Part shown: piece by piece, positions 13,462 to 23,639 of the stretch | Position numbering within the stretch: the stretch's first letter is position 1 | How the letters are laid out: every line of letters begins with the position of its first letter | Source: Rotaria macrura | Taxonomy: Eukaryota > Rotifera > Eurotatoria > Philodinida > Philodinidae | DNA: 64,000 nucleotides | Direction of reading: 5' to 3' | Assembly (NCBI GenBank): GCA_900239685.1 | Contig: OENT01000433.1 | Location: 53,685-117,684, forward strand | The notes under the pieces: model-generated | What the model was told of the DNA's origin: nothing | Seen by the model: only the letters and a program-made list of their open reading frames with translations | Database searches by the model: none | Position numbers and translations under genes: made by a program

Positions 13462-13951
13462 TTCAATCTAAACTATGATGTCCAACATTAAAATATTTGA
13501 TATTCTACTCAAGCAAATAGTTATGTACGTGTACGTGTGTGTGGTATTACTAGAAAATCTTTTGGAATTCATAAGCAAGCAGCCAACTTTCAGAGAAAGT
13601 AAAATTACATAAACATTAGTATTTTTCGTATTCATTGATGTACGTTTGTCACTTTTGTTTTCTTTCTCATATTAATATTGTAGAATATAATTATATACGA
13701 TATGTAGAGGTGTCTTTTCTTTTCGTACTCCCTTTCCTTCATCACACGTGAATTAATTGATAATATCTCTTACGAAAAAGTATATAAATACACAAATAAA
13801 TAGTATGAATATTCGTCTCATTGATTCGACGGCAACATATTTGACAAGTCAAGAAATCAAACAGCACAAGTAATCAAATAGTCTGTTGATGTTATCTACG
13901 ATAAAAATATTAAAGCTTCTGTTGATACAAAATCAAGACGATTCAAATCAA
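13462..13951. other. Intergenic, SDR39U1 3' side
   Basis: SDR39U1 3' flank. A CACAAATAAATAG string near 13791-13803 could serve as polyadenylation signal, but it is far from the stop. Nothing else recognised. Confidence 0.5.
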
Positions 13952-14016
13952 GGGGGAAACAGCTGATTTTTTAAAATTTTAATTCAATTTTAAATCAGAA
14001 ATCAGCCGTTTTCCCC
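13952..14016. repeat. Short palindrome next to an inverted-repeat element
   Basis: Arms GGGGGAAACAGCTGATTT and AAATCAGCCGTTTTCCCC are near-perfect reverse complements around a TTTTAAAATTTTAATTCAATTT-type loop. It abuts the 14018-14296 element. It may be an independent small fold-back element or an outer part of the same insertion. Confidence 0.65.
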
Positions 14017-14017
14017 T

Positions 14018-14296
14018 ACCCAGATCGAAAAATACGATGTCGTATACGGTCGTCATACATGACTCTAGAATTGCGACCGTATTTCGTCGTATACGGCATT
14101 AATACTAGTAGTACACTATCGTAAACGACAAGAATATGACGAAATACTGTGAGTGTATTTGATCGTATCATCCAGCGTAATTGATCGTATTCTTGTTGCT
14201 CACGACAGTATACTAATGTTATTAATGCCGTACACGACGAAATACGGTCGTAATTCTAGGATCATGTGTACGACCGTATTTTTTCAACCTGGGTTG
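14018..14296. mobile_element. Fold-back MITE with CGTATACGG-type motifs, ends CCCAG/CTGGG
   Basis: The two halves are reverse complements over most of the 279 bp. Left end ACCCAGATCGAAAAATACG pairs with right end GACCGTATTTTTTCAACCTGGGT, and the inner parts match through TAGAATTGCGACCGTATTTCGTCGTATACGGCATTAAT against its complement near 14222-14265. It has no coding capacity. A related CGTATACGG-rich stretch lies at 23440-23634. The left flank is TA and the right flank TT, so a target duplication is not certain. Confidence 0.8.
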
Positions 14297-14997
14297 ATTC
14301 GAATCCATACTGTGCAGTGTGTAAAGGAGAATATCTTATTAATGATATAAAGAGCACCCAAATGAAGAGGTAAATAATCATGAATAGCTTTGCGTTCAAC
14401 GTTACCGTAAGAAAAGAAAAGAACAACTAACTACATGTGAAATAATCCGAATAATCATCGAATTAAAGTTCTAAGAATTAGTCCAAGATTATAGTAGATA
14501 AGTAATCTTCTAGATTTGTTATCAGTGTACCATCGTATAATCATCACTCATAACTACAAACTATGCAAGATATGGGTGGCCGTATTCGCTCAAACTATTT
14601 TACATTTTTTTATCGGTCAACACAAATTGGAATGATAGACGATTGTCAGAAAAGGCAGCTTGTAAAGATAAAATCTATCGCATTCTAAATTGGATAATGA
14701 CATTTCTAATGTGTCTAGTTAAATAGTAGAGCTCAGAATCAGAGATCCAAGAATCGCCGAGTCGACTCGCCTATACTTCGAATGTTATTTCTGATGAATA
14801 TGTGGCAAATCTTTAAGAACATATTTCGATTTTATTGTAGTTGTTTCTAAGCGTTTCCATTTGTAGTGAAGTTTATCGAATTGTGGAAAATTTAATTAGA
14901 GATCAGGCTGCCTCAAAAGTCAGCTAACAAAAAGACAACTGTACATCTCGAAAGAGTTATGAGCAAATGAACTGATTTTTTTTCTGATGGTAGTGGG

Positions 14998-15319
14998 CAG
15001 AGCTCCGCGGGACGACTTTTTTGTTGTCCCGAGTCCCGCCGCCCTCTGGATCGTCCCGTCCCGTCCCGCCTTCTTTTAATTTTCAGTCCCGTCCTGCGTT
15101 CCGTCGGACAGGGTTTACTAAAAATTTCCGAACTGTTTCAGTAGTAAAACACTACCTTTTGGGGCTTGAAATGGTTGAGTCAGTTGTTTTGACCGAGAGC
15201 GACACTTCTCTAATGAAAAGTCACAACAAATAATTGTTTTTCAGCTAAAAAACGAAGAAAATATTCCTTGTGGGACGCAGAGCGAATCCAAAACTCGTCC
15301 CGTGTCCCTGGTAGCTCTG
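14998..15319. mobile_element. hAT-like MITE with perfect 8-bp target duplication
   Basis: Left terminus CAGAGCTCCGCGGGACGAC and right terminus GTCCCTGGTAGCTCTG are imperfect inverted repeats beginning CAG and ending CTG. The element is flanked on both sides by the identical 8-mer GTAGTGGG (14990-14997 and 15320-15327). An 8-bp target duplication with CAGAG ends is the pattern of hAT transposons. The interior is unusually GC-rich and repeats GTCCCG. It has no transposase, so it is non-autonomous. The superfamily is inferred. Confidence 0.85.
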
Positions 15320-15391
15320 GTAGTGGGTACTTCAAAGTTTTTATTTATGTAGTAGCAGCTTATTAAAACACTTAAAATTTAGTATAACCTA

Positions 15392-15559
15392 TAGTAGTGG
15401 TGCCAGAAAATTCCTTGAGGATGGGCTGAGCCCACCCGAAACGGTCTCTGACACTTTTACAAAACTTTGTTTCAAGCGCTTTAAAAGATTTTCAGGGTGA
15501 ACTCAACTTTCTCTCGAGTGGGCTGAGCCCACCCCAGCCCACTCCTGGCGCCGCCACTA
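15392..15559. mobile_element. Second hAT-like MITE, 168 bp, with perfect 8-bp target duplication
   Basis: Ends TAGTAGTGGTGCC and GGCGCCGCCACTA match as inverted repeats at 10 of 13 positions. Both flanks read ATAACCTA (15384-15391 and 15560-15567). Inside, GGGCTGAGCCCACCC occurs near each end in mirrored context. It lies only 73 bp from the previous element but has different ends, so it is a separate insertion. Confidence 0.85.
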
Positions 15560-15567
15560 ATAACCTA

Positions 15568-16247
15568 CATCAAAAGGGATTTTGGCTATTTTTCCGCACA
15601 CTTCTATCAGTATTCAATCACAAAAAATAGAAACGTATCCTAAAGCTTATTCACAAAGTCCATTTTTGTAGAGCTTGTTATGATTATCAATTTGGTAAAG
15701 AAATTTTTCTATTTTCGTCAAGAAATGACGCTATCAGGCAGGGTGGTCAGATCTTCTGAAATGGCAAGAAAGCTTCTGAATTTCAAAACGTTTTCTGATT
15801 TTACTGGTTCGCTCCGATATTTGTTCAAAGTCGTATGTTGAATTGATGCTTAGTCATATGAAACATGTATGGTCTGATTATCGCAATCGCAAGGACATAA
15901 AACTAGTTAGTGCTGAACTTAAGATAAGAATGAATGCTAATTATTCTTGTGAACAGTTCCAATGACATATTTTAACGAATAAACATTTATTGCAGCAAAT
16001 TCGAAACAATGAAAAATATCAATAGTACTGAACTCATATTGAATGAGTCTTTTTTTAAATATCTCTTGATGAGTGCATTGTATTTCTCGATTTGTTTTTG
16101 CTCAATTTATGTGAGAAAAGTTTTGAGTTTAGTAAAAAGTCTGATACTAGACTTCTTTTGCTAGTTTGTGTGATATTCGGTGAACTACATATTCTTATTA
16201 TTGTTGTTTTTTATGTTAAATATCTTCGGAAATAAATGAAGCATAGA
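15568..16247. other. Intergenic, nothing recognised
   Basis: AT-rich DNA between two repeat insertions; no ORF, tRNA-like fold or terminal repeat recognised by eye. Confidence 0.5.
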
Positions 16248-16583
16248 CCCAGGAGGATCATCCAGAAAATTGGATCCGATTGGATGCCTGTCGGATCTGA
16301 TCATGTTTCTATCGGAGTTTCTCTAATCCGACGAAATCCCATAGGATTCCTGGTTGCGATCCAACGTTCGGATCCCTAATTTTGGGTTTTATCGAATCCT
16401 ACTATCGGAATTCGATTGGATTTCATCGTATGATAAAACAGGCCTCCACTATTGGGATTAGATGCTAATTCGTACGCAAATAAGAAAAAGGGTTCCCCGT
16501 CTGATTAGTTACTGTTTCCACAACCCGGATTCCCATAGGATTTCATCGAATCGTAGGATCCGATCGTATTCATTAACCTAGGG
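16248..16583. mobile_element. Fold-back element with degenerate GGATCCGAT motifs (copy 1)
   Basis: Begins CCCAGGAGGATCATCCAG and ends AACCTAGGG. Internal left string CGACGAAATCCCATAGGATT pairs with the right-half complement CGATGAAATCCTATGGGAAT. Many scrambled repeats of GGATC/CGGAT occur. A related copy in opposite orientation lies at about 20270-20604. No coding capacity. Confidence 0.7.
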
Positions 16584-18896
16584 ATGAAAAAATTACAACC
16601 AAAGCATTTTGTAATAATTTGGTAAAATAATAAGTGCCAATTTCAACACATTAGCCTTTCTTAATATTCTCGGATTTAGGAAAAAAATTCTGAATATTTT
16701 CTGATTTTGAATGTCGGAAATTCCAATTTAAAAATTTTTCATTTGACAACCCTGGTATCATAGTCAAAATACTGGAAAATGATGCCTTGCTGTGACCAGA
16801 AATATTCGCCATTTTCAGTATTTTGACTCGAGAAACATCTTTTCTTGATGAACACATCAAATCTTTTAACCAAAACGATCAGCAAAGAAGAGCTTTAAAA
16901 ACTACTTGCATAACTTGTCAATAATTTTTCGAATAACTTTGATTTTTTTCATTATCCATAGGAGTACTGTATCAAACTTTCACTTTAGTCATTAGTGTTT
17001 CCAGATCTTTTCAGTGCAAAAGGATTTGAGAGGATTTTGTGAAGCTAGATAGAATAGAGAAATTCAAAAGAAGTCAAATAAAGTATTACAAAATTTTGAA
17101 AATCTAAGAACAGGAATTCGCATCAGATTACAGAAACCCAAAATCTATAGTATATCATTGGCAGAAATGTGATTTTTTCCCTTTTAAATAAATGACAATA
17201 ATTCGAATTGGTGCTATTAAACCTTTTATTGATGACTAAAAACTTGTCAGTATCCTCTACCATCAGGAAAAAATCAGTTAATTTGATCATAATCCTGTGC
17301 ATATATGCAGTTTTCCTTATGTCAGGTGAATTTTGGCACTCTCTGCATACGCATATATACAGTTATTCAGTCTAGTTCATCTATTCCAGTGATTTTGTTC
17401 ACAATGCATTATTTATAGGCAGTAAAAAATGAATGATTGTTATTTATTTGATTCTTATTCATATTTTAGTTATTTTAACTTATATAAATCTATTGTGTTC
17501 TTTATTTGATTGTATAAAGTAGAAGGATGTTGATTGTAATGAGTGCTTGAGAAACTGCCTGAAAATAACTACCCTCTTATAAACTCTAGGCAAGGTGAGG
17601 CGAGGCGAGTTGGAGTCTCAAAAAGCTGAGGCACTGATGAGCAACTGGTCAGCATGGTGAGTGACTTTTTTGACTGACTCGCGAATCTCTGTCCAGAATG
17701 TATGAGGTTAAATTAGCAATCGATAGGAAGTTTTTCAAAGAGTTATTCCGAAAAACTATCAAGCATATTAGATAATATCTATTCAAGTGGCAAACATTAT
17801 ATCTCTACTGAAGAGTTATGTTTTTTCGTTCTCTATTTCAAAGAAAATATCGTACGATTCTAGCGACCGATAAACGTAGTTACTCTTTGACAACTATCTA
17901 TAGATTACGAACGTTGCCAAATTACAATGATTATTATTGTTTTTCGCATTAATTTGTCATAGACATAACTTTAGCTCACCTATCTAATCATTACTTTTCA
18001 TCAGTTTCGATTGAAATCAAACGTTTATTCGATGTGATGAATTTATTTTGAACAACAGTCTATTTCACTAAGTAAATATGAACATTTATTAAAATAAAGA
18101 AATCTGAATGATAAATGGGTTTCGCCAGTGATTCAACAAACATAACACAAATGCGAAGGCATTGATAAGATTTCATTCAGGATACAATACTGAACTTAAA
18201 ATATAGACAAATAGTAAAATTGCTGTTTCATATAGTTCAATTATGCCAGAAGTTCGACCAACAGTTAAAACATGAGTAATTATTGACGAAATGCTTTTAG
18301 TTAATTTTTTTGATTCCAATGAATATAAAAACAACTGATAGTGTTAAACTGTCAGTAATTAAACGAAATACAGTAATTGCAGTATAATAAACTCAAACTG
18401 TGAGCAACGCATGTAAATAATTAGTTAAAATGCTTATCTGAATTTATGAAGATAAAGATTCAGTAGAAAAAAAACAATCGTCATTTATGGGAATTCCAAT
18501 GATCAGATATTCTACTGGTATCATATAGACAATGTTGAATCAGAGTTAGGTTCTTCTGCATGAACGAAAGAGATACATCACCATTTGCTTTATTACTAGA
18601 TAAAGACTAGAGAAGTACATGACATTTCAATAAAAAACAATTGTACTAATTAATCGTTCATGAAGATTCTAGAAAAGACATGGAACTTATGAATAGTTAG
18701 GATAAAAATTTTGATAAAATCAACGAAATACTGAGAAAATTTGATTTCTTAGCATAATCTTTCCAAGTACGATTGTTTTAACGTTTAGGCAATGATAACG
18801 ACTTATGAAAACTAGGAGAATAAAATTGATGGTAAAGAAAAAGCATGCAGAATGAGAAACGTCAAAGGAAAACTTCAATGAAAGGCAATAGTGTTA
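16584..18896. other. Gene-free stretch
   Basis: AT-rich DNA. A G+A-rich patch at 17587-17640 (GGCAAGGTGAGGCGAGGCGAG) stands out, but I could not assign it. No ORF with protein character was found. Confidence 0.5.
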
Positions 18897-19255
18897 CCCA
18901 AGCAGACAAACATTTGGAAAAACGCGTATAAACATTCAATTCGGGAACCACGACTGTGAGTCACTAACACTCATTTACAAAACGCAAGAAACGCGTTTTT
19001 TCTGCAGAATTCTTACTTTTTGAGCGTGAAAATGGATTTAAGCTCTTATTCTGGGCGCTCAATAATTTGACAACTTAAAAACCAATGTCCTGAAACGCTT
19101 GAAATCAAAGCTTTTATCTATTTTTACTCTCGGAAAGTGAAGATTCTGCGTAAGAAACGCGTTTCTTGTGGTTTGCTAATGCGCGTTAGTAACTTACCAC
19201 CGTGGTTCCTCATTGAATGCTAAAACTCATCTTTCTAAATGTTTGTCTGCTTGGG
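18897..19255. mobile_element. 359-bp MITE with long inverted repeats, TA-flanked
   Basis: Starts CCCAAGCAGACAAACATTT and ends AAATGTTTGTCTGCTTGGG, an exact 19-bp inverted repeat. The pairing continues inward through CATTCAATTCGGGAACCAC versus its complement and through AAGAAACGCGTTT at both sides. TA is present immediately outside both ends, as in Tc1/mariner-type insertions. No coding capacity. The superfamily is an inference from the TA flanks only. Confidence 0.85.
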
Positions 19256-20269
19256 TAGTGAGATTTGTTTTCAATAATGGCCAAATTTTTTAACATGTTG
19301 TTGATTTTCGCTCAGTATGTCGTAAAAGATGAATGTAAGACCAAAATAAATCAGAAAGGTTCGATACTGACTTCTTGACTAAATTCTCTACTGAATTTAG
19401 TATCATGTATACAAATGATGCAGGACGCTTAAGTTTGTATATATTACTAAAACTTATTAGAGCAATAATTAGAATAATCTAAAAATTAATTTCAGTCGCA
19501 GCATTCTTGTCTTATCTAAAATCATTTTCAAATTGTATAAAAGAGAATCCTATATGTGTCTCAATTAAATCTTAATCTATATGTGAGTTGGCCAACATGA
19601 AATGTATCAAAATTTGATGATGAATCATATGGATTTTGTCTCAATCGAATCACTTTTCTGAAGAGTTTAACAAAATATTTGCAAGCCCTATGGTTACCAT
19701 TTTTATATCTAATTATTTTACTACTCATCTACAGAAAAAAAAATCTTCAATAAATTGAGTGATTCTGAAAGTATCCATAGCATTTCATTTATGGAAAGAT
19801 GTATCAAAGTATTGATGATCTCAATTGATTAACATTGATTCATATTATTTCAATGAAATGTTTCAACCTACATGGGTACAAAAAGGTTAGTCCTGATTGA
19901 GAGATGATGCTCGATACTGCGTAAGTATATGCAGTACTCATAAGATACTTGCCCAGTTTTTGCAACATTTTATGAAAATTTGCTCAAGAACTTAGTACAG
20001 TGAGGATTCACACAAATTTCGTCGTCAAATACTAAAAACTGCTGAAGTATTCCAATTTTAATATGAATTAATTGTAGCTGAGTACCTTGAACTGTGGATA
20101 CGGTTATTCTAACATAAAAATTTTACATTCAAGCCAAATATCGGTTACTGATTTTCAAGGATAAAATCTTCATAATAAATGAAAATATAACAGCTGCTTT
20201 GTATAGCATTATTGAATATTTTATTTTAGAATAAAAACACAATAATTCTGCGTTTCGATGATCTACACA
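19256..20269. other. Gene-free stretch between repeats
   Basis: AT-rich; no ORF or repeat boundary recognised. Confidence 0.5.
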
Positions 20270-20604
20270 GTTGATTGAATCCGATACTGAATCCGACCAG
20301 ACCAGATCGGATACGATCAACCAACGAAATCCTATTGGAATCCTGTTTGAACAATGAGTAACGGATCTGACGTAAAAATAGTTATTTATTATCTGAGTGC
20401 TAATTAGTACCTGATGACGTCATTAGGGGTCTGTCAGAACCCTATAACGGATGTCATCTGATTCCGGTAATCAGATCTGATCAGATACCAGTCATAAAGA
20501 TCCGAATGTCGTTTCGCAACCAGGATTTCGTCGGTTTTATAGAAATTCACCATAAAATCCGATGGGATCCCATTCAATCCAGTTGTCGGAATAAATCTCC
20601 TGGG
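20270..20604. mobile_element. Fold-back element with degenerate GGATCCGAT motifs (copy 2, inverted)
   Basis: The right end reads AAATCTCCTGGG, the complement of the CCCAGGAG start of copy 1 at 16248. Read on the minus strand it shares CGACGAAATCCTGGTTGCGA and ATTCGGATC in the same order as copy 1. Its left boundary near 20270 is approximate. No coding capacity. Confidence 0.65.
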
Positions 20605-20713
20605 TATATCACCATTTTCAAGATTTTTTATGATATTAAGAAAATTGTACACAGAGAATAAAAAAGAAAAAGAGGAGACAAGCAACGACATTAATAAATT
20701 ATTAAAAGATTAA

Positions 20714-21169
20714 TTAATAATCAAGATTAGGTAACTGAACTGTTGGTAGACTATCAGGAAAGATCAGTAATGGTACCGATTGTGTTGCTTTGTTAAGTTC
20801 AAGTTCGCAAGCCTTGAGCGTCAATGACTCTTTAATCAACAGACGATAATAGGGATTGTTTTGCCATACTACTTGAAAATTATTCCAGTCTATTTGATGA
20901 CTGGTTTCATTTTCGTGCTGAGATGTTATCATTAGCTATGGTGCCGTTGTTATTTCCGTAGGATCTTTTGGATCACCCCTTGTATGACTGCAAAGTTGTT
21001 GCTGTTGTTGATATGGTACCGTAGGCACACCATGTTCATAATGCCTACGTAAACATTGATGTTCAGTTTTGCCAATGTACGAATGATCACAATCATTACA
21101 GTTGATATAATATACCAGAGGTGCTAATAGGCCGGGACGATGTTGAACAGGCCGGGCTGAACTGTTCAC
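20714..21169 (-). pseudogene. Penelope-like retroelement remnant: GIY-YIG endonuclease domain with an in-frame stop
   Basis: Reading leftward from 21169, the protein contains a GIY-YIG-type core: YYINC at residues 20-24, a CxxC pair (C24, C27), SYIGKT at 30-35, and R/H residues in RRHYEH. A single TAG at 20936-20938 interrupts the frame, which then continues in phase to 20714. The continuation has the typical tail of Penelope-type endonucleases: DWNNF, YYRLLIKESL, LNKATQSVPLLIFPD. No reverse transcriptase is visible upstream (21170-22300), so this is the 3' remnant of a 5'-truncated copy. Penelope-like elements with GIY-YIG are known from bdelloid rotifers and other animals. Assignment rests on motif recognition only. 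Confidence 0.75.
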
Positions 21170-23010
21170 CTGCTCAAAACCAAGTTAGAATGATTTGATC
21201 TGCTCAATATCATACTAAATGTCGCTATAATTCAACTTACACTATTACGGAAACAGAAAGCAAATCATGATTGGACTGGATTTACTCCAACGATTATTGT
21301 GAAAAATACAATGAATAAGACTAAAGCAAAAACGAAGACACAGTAGTCATTGAATCTTCACCTTTTATAAGCGAAAAGACGATGAATTACGTAAAAACTG
21401 ACAGTCAGTTCAATTGATTTCGTTTAGATTTTTTTTACTAAGAAAAATGACGTTATACCTATTGAAGTTGTCTAATAGTGGTTGTGTCTTTTGTGGAATG
21501 TTATAGCGGTGCAAATTCACAGAGTTTTTTCTAATTTTCTAAGATATAGGACACATTTGAAATTATTGCTTTAAGGGTATGCCTTCCCCTTTGCAGCACA
21601 TTTAAGAGTGGCTAATCAAAAATGTTTGAAAATTTCAGAGTAGATAGATACGGCTGAATAGATTACACGTTTTCATTAACTCACACTTTCAAAATGCTTG
21701 TTCAAAGAAAATCTCGGGATCGCAAGGACTAAAAATTGCCTTCCTAATCGCCCTACTTCTCAGCTGCTATATGTTCGATAGAGCTGAAAATTTTTTACAG
21801 ATACTAGAAGCACTTCAGGGTTCCTATAGCTTTGAATTCCTTCTCTCTCATCCTCTTAGAATAAATAAGTTGTTTGAAGAGCGCTTCTTTTGTAAGATCT
21901 GTCAAAATTCAGTGCAAGAAAATTTTTAAATAAAAGAAACTGGTACCAGTAACACTATATTGTACTTTTAGAAGCATTTCAGCCTGATCAAAGATCTCAT
22001 ACCTGAGAAACGGGGCAATTTCGTCAATTTTTACTTGAAAACCAGGTTTGAGAAAACTACGAAAGAAAGAAAAACCGTCCTACACCTCTACGGTAATCGA
22101 TTTATATCTTCGATTTTTTACTGTACGGTGATAATTGTATTCTCAAAACATCACCAATAGATAGACTACACTTCAAAGCAAATATACAACAGAAAAAACA
22201 AGAAACAAACATTTTGAAAACTTCGGTTCAGGAAAGAGAATTCCCTTAAAAACAGAAATATACAGCCACATTAATCTTCAACAGGATGACTAACTATTGA
22301 ACCGAATGGATATGTGTTATAAAAATAAGTACCGATGTTTTTTTGTTCCATATACGCCTGGCCTGAAGACCAGTCCAGGTTTCAACCTACCAGCCCAGGC
22401 CTGGCCAAAAAAAAGTTGCCCATTGGCAGCTCTGTAATATACTACATCTGACTGCAAATGTTTCGCAATTCGATCGTTGGTTTGGAAATGTGCTTGTACA
22501 CCGGTAGTATTGTCCCCAGGTAGTCGATTCGGACCTCCAGTTCCGAACCGTTTCCGGCTGGAACTTGTCGGAAAAAAACTTGAAACTTGGAAGCAGTACT
22601 TCTGACAGAAAACTCATCGTACCGGAATCCCTAATAATACGGCTATTTCCCCGGCACCAGAAACAACCAGAAGTCAGTCTAAACCCTAGCGGAAAACATC
22701 ACGGAAATCACCAGGAATACAAGCTGATTCCACATCAAAATCAATCTAGAAAAGCCAGATTGTACCTGCATCACTCACTGAATCAAAGCGCTCAATATAA
22801 AATCATCAACTTTATAATCGCCTTCATCTCAATTTAATATTCACGAACACCCAACCTTAAAAGAGGTGCACCACCGAATCTGTTACAAGTTCCAACGAAA
22901 GCCAAAATGCTGTCTCAAGTGGAAACACAACGGGTGCTGGTTTACTGGTTAGGACTGTCGCAATATCAATACCGTCAATACCATTAGCGATAGGTATTGT
23001 ATGGTACTGG
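21170..23010. other. Repeat-derived, gene-free stretch
   Basis: Contains a CCTGG/CCAGG-rich patch at 22357-22410 and a CCGGAA/TTCCGG-rich patch at 22495-22720 that look like parts of old inverted-repeat elements. The stretch 22930-23010 (repeated AATACC, GGTACTGG) mirrors 23100-23180 imperfectly and may be an outer arm of the palindrome at 23011. No gene recognised. Confidence 0.5.
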
Positions 23011-23099
23011 TACTATTACCCATCTCAAAAAAGAAGGCGGGTGGATACAGCTATAATAGCTGTATCCACCCGCCTTCTTTTCTGAAATGGGTAATAGTA
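23011..23099. mobile_element. 89-bp near-perfect palindrome (copy 1 of a dispersed element)
   Basis: Symmetric around 23055: TACTATTACCCAT at the left end, ATGGGTAATAGTA at the right, and a core of GGATACAGCTATAATAGCTG-type sequence. Almost every base pairs with its mirror, so the single strand would form a hairpin. A second copy of the same length lies at 41597-41685 with the identical central 25 or so bases, so this is a dispersed element rather than a one-off palindrome. No coding capacity. Confidence 0.9.
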
Positions 23100-23439
23100 A
23101 TGGTACTGATGATTTGGATCTTGATGGATACTGGTATTAGCATTGGTATTGATGATACTAGTATTGCTAATGATGGCATGGCTCTTGAAATTATTGTTAC
23201 CCTAATCCCCTTTGATACATTCATTGCGGAACGCTTCAGTACAGAAAATGGAAATTCAGTGGTTTCCCTGGTATTCGATTGGTGAGCTACCAGCTAACGG
23301 AAATCGAGATTATCGAAAAACTGCTCTCCATGGGTAGTTCGTGACGCAGAAGCTGAATCTCAGATGCATTTTTCGAAAAAACTCATGCATACTAGGTACT
23401 GACCGACCAAATGCATTTCGAGGAGAAAAGACGTCAGAT

Positions 23440-23634
23440 GGAAGATTACGGACTTCGTATACGGCTGTAAACGACCGTATACGCTCCCCACACGACCGTA
23501 TACGGTCGTATTATAGCGTTTTACATGGCCCAGTATTACGGACGTATGTAGCCGTGTCGTATACGGGCAAATACGATCGTATACGGAGGTATACGGTCGT
23601 TTACGACCGTGCTTGTTCGACCTGGACACTGCTT
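23440..23634. repeat. CGTATACGG-rich repeat, related to the 14018 element
   Basis: Repeats variants of CGTATACGG and ACGACCGTATACGG at least eight times in both orientations and ends TTCGACCTGGA, like the TTTCAACCTGGG end of the element at 14018-14296. Probably a diverged or rearranged member of that family. Confidence 0.7.
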
Positions 23635-23639
23635 CCGAG

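Noticed and set aside
14283-14320. GATTCGAATCC resembling a tRNA T-loop
   Set aside because: No acceptor-stem pairing or anticodon arm at the right distance could be drawn.
20434-20691. 85-codon frame on minus strand with a hydrophobic start
   Set aside because: It lies within the fold-back element and reads its degenerate GGATC repeats; not a gene.
22387-22837. Two opposing frames around a GC-richer patch
   Set aside because: The patch is repetitive CCGGAA/CCTGG sequence; the frames have no recognisable protein content.
23001-23285. 94-codon open frame (plus)
   Set aside because: It starts inside the 89-bp palindrome and continues through imperfect GGTATTGATGAT repeats, so it is a by-product of repeat sequence.
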